Source of the DNA: Nelumbo lutea
Lineage: Eukaryota; Streptophyta; Magnoliopsida; Proteales; Nelumbonaceae
Assembly: GCA_022828595.1 (NCBI GenBank)
Contig: JAKGHH010000004.1
Span: 79,078,270-79,142,269, forward strand
Direction of reading: 5' to 3'
DNA: 64,000 nucleotides
Shown here: one piece after another, positions 57,958 through 64,000 of the stretch
How the letters are laid out: each line of letters begins with the position of its first letter
How positions within the stretch are numbered: the first letter of the stretch is position 1
Program-made: the position numbers and the translations under genes
The notes under the pieces: model-generated
Told to the model about the DNA's origin: nothing
The model's input: only the letters and a program-made list of their open reading frames with translations
Databases searched by the model: none

Positions 57958-58339
57958 TCAAGTATTGGGGGAGTTTTCAGGAATGAGGAAGGGAATGTTT
58001 TAGACATTTTCTCAGGCCCAAATGGAAAGGGTGAATCTCTTAGGGATGAGATCTTTGTGGCATTGGAAGGAATCCAAAGAGCAAAAGAATTGAACATTAG
58101 GACGATTGTATTAAAAGGTGATTCGGAGATAGTGGTAAGATGGTTAAAGGAAGACAAGACTGGCATGTAGAACTTTAGCAATGAAAGGAAAAAAATTCAA
58201 ATGGCTAGCTAAGGACACTGAGATAAAATGCAGTTGGGTGAAGAGAACTACTAACTCATTTGCTGATGGGCTAGCTAAATAAGGGGTAAATAGTGATTCT
58301 TAGTTTTGGTCTCATTTCTAATATTGTATTTTGTTTTGT

Positions 58340-59158
58340 TTTGTTTGCAGGGGAGTTAAGACAATTTACCTTCCTCTGCTTGTAATTTCCCATAAATTTA
58401 ACGAAGTTACATGTTTTTTTATGAATAACCGATTACTCCATAACCAAAGGATTGACTCAAACATGGAGGATGCTTGGAGATGGAAATGGGAAGCTGATGG
58501 CAGATTCTCTGTCAAGTCTATGTTTAGTAAGTTGATAAGTTCAGGTCAAGGAAACTTTCCGGCTAGGCAGATTTGGAACTCAATCAGTCCTTCCAAAGTG
58601 AAGTTTTTGCTCTGGACAATGGCTTTAAATAAATGTCTATCCAAAGTAAATCTAGTGAAACGTGGCATACAGGTTTCGGACATGTCGTGTGGCTTGTGAG
58701 GTGGGCCAATAGAAACTACTGAACATCTGGCCTTACATTGCCCAGTCTCAAATTATATTTGGAGGCATTTTCTTCAAGTTTTGGAAATCAGCCGGGCAAT
58801 GCCAAACTCTGTGAAGGATCTGCTGTTGTGTTGGCAGATTGAGGATCTCAGCAAGAAAGGTACTTTGGTTTGGAAGACTATTCTGGCTTCTGTGCTTTGT
58901 ACTATCTGGATTGAAAGAAATAACAGAACTTTTCAAGCAAAGCTAAATCTCCAGAGGAAATGGTGCAGAAAGCTATGGGTAAATTTCTATCCTGGGTGTT
59001 GGCAACAGAGGTGTTTAAAAATCAGAATTTGAGTCTGTTGTTTAGATCTCAGAACTGGATGTATCTGTAATTTGTGGTGGCTCTAGGCAGCCTCCAATGG
59101 CCTAGGCTCCTTGTACTGGTTCTTGATTTAATAAAATACCTTACCTTTTCCAAAAAAA
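58340..59158 (+). mobile_element. LINE remnant: zf-RVT end with poly-A tail
   Basis: zf-RVT signature: WKWEADGRFSVKSMF, IWNSISPSKVKFLLWTMALN, a stop at the CSC/CGL knuckle, then TTEHLALHCPVSNYIW, WKTILASVLCTIWIERNNR. It runs to a natural stop, a 3'UTR and poly-A at 59150-59158. No RNase H follows, so it belongs to a different LINE type than its neighbours. 5'-truncated. Confidence 0.8.
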
Positions 59159-59169
59159 AATAACTGATT

Positions 59170-60690
59170 ACTTCATTGAATTTAAAAGAAAGTGTACAAG
59201 AGAAAGTGGGAGAGAGACAAGCCCTCTTATCTCTCCCCTTTAACTTTAGTTATAATTAAAATACATTTGTGCCCAAAATGTTTGAATTCTCCCAACCCCT
59301 TGCTTGGCTAGTGCATCAGCCATCGAATTAGCTGTTCTTTTCACCCACTGTATTCTCAGTTCTATGTCCTTTGTGATCCATCTGAATTTGTTTTTCTCAT
59401 TATTGTATTTCCACATCCTACTTTCCTCATCCAGTAGCCAAGCCACTACCAGTTTGGAATCCCCTACAATGATTAGCTTTCTAATATTCATGTTTCTAGC
59501 CCTTTGCACCCCTTCAATAACTGCCATTACTTCCACTCTTAGTGAGTCTCCTTCACCTACTGGGCCTGAGAATCATGCACACACTTTACCCTCCTCGTCC
59601 CTGAATACACCTCTAATTCCTGACCTTCCTGGGTTTCCCATGCTACTTCCGTCAAAGTTAAGCTTTATAAATCCTCTTTCAGCAGGGGCCCAGATAGGAA
59701 TAATAGGCTACTTATTGACATTTGAGTCTGCCACTACCTTCCAGTTTCTAATGATGTCATCAGTGGATATATGTGAGAAGCTTTCCAAGGATTTCCAGCC
59801 ATTGAGCCATTCTTATCAGTATCGATTCAATCAATGCCTCTTTTGTTATTTCCTTTTCTCTAAAAATTCTTGCATTTCTTTCTTCCCACACTACACAGAT
59901 TATTGCCGCCCTAACACTCTTCCACATGATGTTACCTATCTTCCTCAGCCATGGACAGGAAGTTGGATCAAAAAGACTTTTGATGTCAGTCAAAGGTGTC
60001 CACCTGCATTCAAATAAGGAAAAAATCCATTCCCAAATGCCAGCAACAAACGGACAAGTAATAAACAAATGAAAGCAAGTCTCACTATTAGCCTTAACAC
60101 ACTAATGTGGGGAAAGGCACCAATTTTTCCTCTTCCTTTGTAACCAATCAAAAGTATTTATTCTTTCGTGTACAACTTCCCAACAAAAAGCCACAATCCT
60201 AGGTGGGATAGGCTTGCACCATACCTCCTTAACAGGAAAATATTGAAGGGGACTAAGGGGAGGTTGGGTTAAAACTTTGAAGAAAGAGTTATAAGAGAAC
60301 AGACCCAAAGAGGAAGGTGTCCAAATTCTTTCGTCAGACTTATCAGGATCAAGGAAAGTTCCTTCAAGGTTTTGGATTAAAGAGAGTACACTATCAATTT
60401 CTGAATCCCTTAATCCCCTTCTAAAGCCAAGGTTCCAATCAAAACCATTGGTTGAGTTTGAAGGGACTAAGAAAGTAGAAATGGGCTCATTCTTGAAACA
60501 TGATAAAGAATACAAAGAGGGGTATAAGTCCTTCAAAGGGGAGTTCCCATACCAGATTTGATCCCAGAATTTGATTAGGTTGCCAGAATTGAGTTCATAC
60601 CTTACAAGAGGCAAGAAACAAGGTAGAATCGCCTATATGGCCTTCCAAGGTGAAGCTCTGGTAGCCCGTTGCAGTGAACCAGCGCCCCAT
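59170..60690 (-). mobile_element. LINE remnant: zf-RVT and RNase H
   Basis: Read right to left. zf-RVT (60614-60102): WTPSSLGLFSYNSFFKVL, VWCKPIPPRIVAFCWEVVHE, then CVKANSETCFHLFITCPFV and VWEERNARIFR (60068-59760). RNase H follows: FIKLNFDGSSMGNPGRSG, FRDEEGKV, a single stop, then EVMAVIEGVQRARNMNIRK, GDSKLVVAWLLDEE and NSMADALAKQGV, ending at 59246. First Asp and family landmarks are intact. RT and endonuclease are missing. Confidence 0.85.
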
Positions 60691-61489
60691 CCATTAAAAA
60701 AAACATGCTAATCTTCCCATGCCATTTTACTCCTATTGGATGCCACAAAACAAACAACTATCTTCTATCACAACTCTATATCTACAACTAAGATTAGCAA
60801 ATTTTAAGTGATTTTTTAAAGTTGTAGACAGTGGCTTTTATATCATGCATAACTCTTGGAATACAAAAGCATGAAGTATGTGCCAATAACAATTTGCATT
60901 CCCATTCAACAATCATGACTCAACTTTCTTAGTCAAGGAGCATTCCAAGTTTCAAGGTCCTAATCATTTTCTTACAGGAACTCGTACCATTTGCTCCACC
61001 ACTTAACTCAAGAATAAGCACCATTTAAGCATTTTCAAAGAGAAAAATTCTCTAGAAATACCACAAGCATGTAGGATTGAACAACAATATCTTCTAGACA
61101 TTTTAGTCATATCCTACAACTAGAATAACCTTATTGCAAACAAGTTGTTGTCCCTAATGATGCCAGTATGTTGAGGTGTTCATCACACCAGACATCCAGA
61201 GTTTACCATCTTTATGAATATGCACCCTCTATTCCTTCATCTTAACATCCTTTTGTTCTACCACTCAGAAGGAAAAGTACAGAAAGCTCTTGGAAGTGAA
61301 TAGTAAACTTTTGTCTACTTATATAATTCATAATTGTAACATAATTAAATGTCACAACTTGTTACATATATTCTCTTCCAATTATTGTAGGTTGTGGCCT
61401 ATTGGTCTAGGGTTGCATACTTGCATTATATTAAAAATGTTGGCCTTAAATGGCCAAATAGCAAAGAGGGTAATCTAAGTTAGCCAAGG
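60691..61489. other. Intergenic, nothing recognised
   Basis: Begins near a short A run that may mark an insertion boundary. No gene or clear repeat seen. Confidence 0.4.
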
Positions 61490-62215
61490 CTAATGGACCA
61501 AACATGAAGAACTTTAGGGAAGTGGCAGCATCATCAAGAAAGTTCAAAATGCATTAAAGAGTGGGAACCACCTGAAGACATCTTTATGAAACTAAATTTT
61601 GATGGTGGTAGCATTTGAAATCCAGCCCCTTAGGTGTGGGAGGTGTTTTTAGGGATAAGGAAGGTCACATCTTGGAATTGTTCTCAGGTTCAGTAAGTTT
61701 GGAAGACTCTACGAAGACTGAATGGCCACTGTTTTCAAAGTCGGACCAGACCGGACGGTCGGACTGGAAAAACCGGGAACCGGTCACCTGATCGGTTCCG
61801 TTTTCCTCCAAAACTGCTTTTTCCCTCAAAATTGTTGATTTTGGTCAGCAAACCGCTGAACCGGCCGGTTAACCATTCAAACCGTTCAAGCCATTTGAAC
61901 GGTTTTGACCGTTTTCCAATTTTTTATTTTTTTGTCAGAACAGGTCGGCCGTTCAGGTCAAATGGTCGAACCATTTGAACCGGTAACCGGACCCCTGATC
62001 GGTTCGATCACTGATTCGTTTTTAAAAACCATGTGAATGGCTGCATTATATGGGGTACAAAAAGCAAAAGAAGTGAACTTGTAGAGAATAATCATCGAAA
62101 GGGACTCTCATATGGTGGTTGGTTAGTTAAAAAATAAGAAAAAAGCAGTTTGGACACACAGAGGTAATCAAGCAGATTGACTAGCTAACAAGGAAGATGA
62201 AGGTTAGAACTTAAT
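61490..62215 (+). mobile_element. LINE remnant: RNase H, split by a hAT MITE
   Basis: Reads KEWEPPEDIFMKLNFDGGSI, then across stops and shifts LGVGGVF, HILELFSGSVSLEDSTKTE; broken at 61727, resumes at about 62035 with MAALYGVQKAKEVNL and DSHMVVG. Several stops. Confidence 0.75.
61727..62033. mobile_element. hAT-like MITE, GGTTCGA family, with perfect 8-bp target duplication
   Basis: Ends cactgttttcaaagtcgg and the inverse of catggtttttaaaaacg. TGAATGGC occurs on both sides (61719-61726, 62034-62041). About 307 bp filled with AACCGGTT/GGTTTGACC-type words with internal inverted symmetry. Removing it rejoins the RNase H frame. Confidence 0.9.
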
Positions 62216-64000
62216 GGAATTTAAACTACGTTTGAAATATCCAACACAATACAAAATCCTTGAACAAGTTCTAGGTATCAGAGTCCACTAGTCCACTACA
62301 GCCCTATACCTCACTTTGAATTGGCACTTTTCCCAAGACTAGGGATTTCAAATATATCTTTTGCTTAAAAACTACCAAGAGAAAATAGTTACTTTTAACA
62401 TGAAAATATGGCTTTCAAGCTATTGGTCTAGTAGATAGCCGGTTTGAGCTTTTCGGGTTGTTTTCGGCCCCAAATCATATTGCCTAGCAGAATTCCTGAG
62501 TCATTTATAATTCATCTCCAAAGAACTTGACTAGAACAACAGTGTTCAATTGACTGTTTTGACACCTGGTAACTAACAATACATGAATAGTCAATAAATG
62601 TTAAGAATAATGAATTTTGAGCCATGTGCAATGTTAAAGTCTAGTATTCAAGTAATAGAGCCTTGGAATATTTGTGTTGGCCACCATCTTAAGATGAAAG
62701 AAGCCTTCAAGCCTCCATCCTTAACCTACTCCATCTCTAGTGCTCAAAAGACAAAGGGGTATTGTTTACTTAGGCTTTGTTTGGTTTGTGGGATGGGGAT
62801 GAGAAAAAAGAAATATTCCAAAAATATTCCTTTTCCCTTGTTTGTTTTAAGAGAAATAGGGGGATGGGATGAAAAAAATGTGGGATGCGGGATCCCAAAA
62901 TCGTGTAATCGGGACCTCACCAAAATAGTGCAGCCCCAGTGAGAAAACTTTGTTGAAAATATATTACAGGTTTGGTTAGAGTAGAGAGCCTCAAGAGACT
63001 CTTATTCTTCGACCTCTACCCATCCCAACAGTTGGATTGCTGACAATTTCTTTGGCCATTTCGTTCAAAGGTAAGACTAGATCCATCTTCTACTTCCTTT
63101 GCTCATCTGCTATTTTGTTTTTTGGCTCATTCTTCTTTCTTCCCCATCTCTTTTACTTCCCCCTCAATGGTTGGAGATCCAGTTGTTTCCTTTGATGTCA
63201 CCGGCGAAGGTTTGGCTAGAGTGAAACTCCATTCTCTCTCTTTTCCATTTTCTCCATGGTTTTCCTTGTCACAACTCACAAGAAGAATTGAAATGAAGAT
63301 TTGAATTGAAGTGAGAAGCACAACATCAGAAAACAAGAGAGGACGAATACACAGGAGAGATGGTTTTTAATAGTCTTATTGTGGTGGTTGTACCAAACCT
63401 CTTAGTGAATGTGTGCCAATACATTGCTTGCAATCCGAAGATATTGAGCAGCCAACAAGTATTGGAGTTTATGTGTCTTTTATAGTTGCAGCAATTAGGT
63501 TGTCTAGTTTTCTGCTTGTGGACTTTCTTCTGCTTCCCTCCACCGATTTGTGCTACAATTACTCATTTGATGACTCCGATTCCGCTTCTAGTTATGATTA
63601 TGAGATCGGTGATTCGCATTCCGACCTCTCTGTATTGTATCTCTTTCTTGTTTATTGTTTTCATTTTGATATAAACCTAATGTTATCATGATGTGTAATT
63701 TGAAAGAGAGAAATAACGTATTGGTTCTTGCTCAGGAAAAAAAAAGGGAGAGAGAGTTAATGAATTGAGCTTTATTGCTTGATCTGTGTATAAAGTTATT
63801 CGTTTTGCTATGTTTGTTTTATTGTTTGACTTGCTTTTCCCCATGACATGATGAACATTGAATCGAATATCCATCTGGCTTGCTATTTGGGTGTTTCGAA
63901 TGATGCCAATTATTCTTTAGATTCCGATATGGTTTTGGTCATGACTAGCTTTTGTTTGGATAACAATGCATCAGAAATTCAGAATGCACCAAACGCGGTG
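62216..64000. other. Intergenic, no gene recognised
   Basis: A MITE-like stretch (ttgtttggtttgtgggatg, 62777 on, with gggatg/catccc words) lies at 62770-62940. Frames at 63122-63690 lack domains. The last 60 bases resemble a MITE end. A gene may start beyond the window. Confidence 0.35.

Larger units (their letters stand above)
57060..58300 (+). mobile_element. LINE remnant: RNase H, split by a hAT-like element
   Basis: After a linker (57060-57180) and a poly-C run (57183-57196) the RNase H domain begins KLNFNGSSIGN (first catalytic Asp replaced by Asn), is broken at 57256, resumes at 57958 with SIGGVFRNEEGNVLDIFSGP, DEIFVALEGIQRAKELNIRT and GDSEIVVRWLKED, then has stops and a frame change before ADGLAK. 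Dead. Confidence 0.8.

Noticed and set aside
59304..60017. 237-aa plus-strand ORF
   Set aside because: Shadow of the minus-strand LINE RNase H/zf-RVT, which has clear domain motifs.

Overview
This window is nuclear DNA of a flowering plant. The evidence is split genes with GT-AG introns, plant-specific gene families (HIPP metal-binding protein, clade-specific PP2C, RNase T2, PCC13-62), AT-rich intergenic DNA and a dense load of plant transposons. The species cannot be fixed from the sequence. No bacterial, organellar, rRNA, tRNA or CRISPR features were seen.

Four multi-exon genes can be read. (1) An RNase T2 / S-like RNase gene at 14258-15383 (+) has four exons and encodes 242 aa; all its catalytic residues are replaced, so it looks like a non-enzymatic RNase-related protein. 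(2) A protein phosphatase 2C of the PP2C-40 / POLTERGEIST-like type lies at 24807-26913 (+), three coding exons, 526 aa, with a likely 5'UTR intron. (3) A heavy-metal-associated isoprenylated plant protein (HIPP) lies at 38828-40064 (-), three exons, 350 aa, with CxxC and a CaaX box. (4) The last three coding exons of a coiled-coil protein lie at 54475-55003 (-); its 5' part is not found. A 78-aa minus-strand ORF with a TATA box (861-1097) is a possible small gene. A PCC13-62-type desiccation-related gene at 8827-9650 (-) is broken.

The rest is mostly transposon. A Ty3/gypsy chromovirus-type LTR element (28052-34534) has a 5-bp target duplication, primer site, polypurine tract, gag/protease/RT/RNase H/integrase/chromodomain remnants, and is split by a 1.7-kb nested insertion that looks like a reverse-oriented LTR. 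A 4.5-kb GC-rich element (47115-51588) has two LTRs, a TATAT target duplication, a tRNA-Asp-like primer site and a polypurine tract on the minus strand, but only about 1.2 kb of internal DNA made largely of tandem repeats, and no coding capacity; its LTRs contain minisatellites. LINE remnants lie at 16080-16850 and in a cluster from 57 to 62 kb, two of them interrupted by hAT-like elements. Several hAT-like, Mutator-like and other foldback/MITE families and Helitron-like termini are present.

Region by region: 0-8.8 kb repeats, with AT-rich DNA from 4.3 kb; 8.8-11 kb desiccation pseudogene and a GRF-finger-like fragment; 11-17 kb RNase gene between repeats; 17-21 kb repeats and AT-rich degenerate tandem DNA; 23-27 kb PP2C gene; 28-34.5 kb gypsy element; 35-38.8 kb ordinary intergenic; 38.8-40.1 kb HIPP; 41-53 kb repeat cluster including the GC-rich LTR element; 54.4-57 kb coiled-coil gene end; 57-62 kb LINE/hAT nest; 62-64 kb ordinary intergenic. 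The genes share no evident pathway; each stands alone, as is normal for a plant nuclear region.
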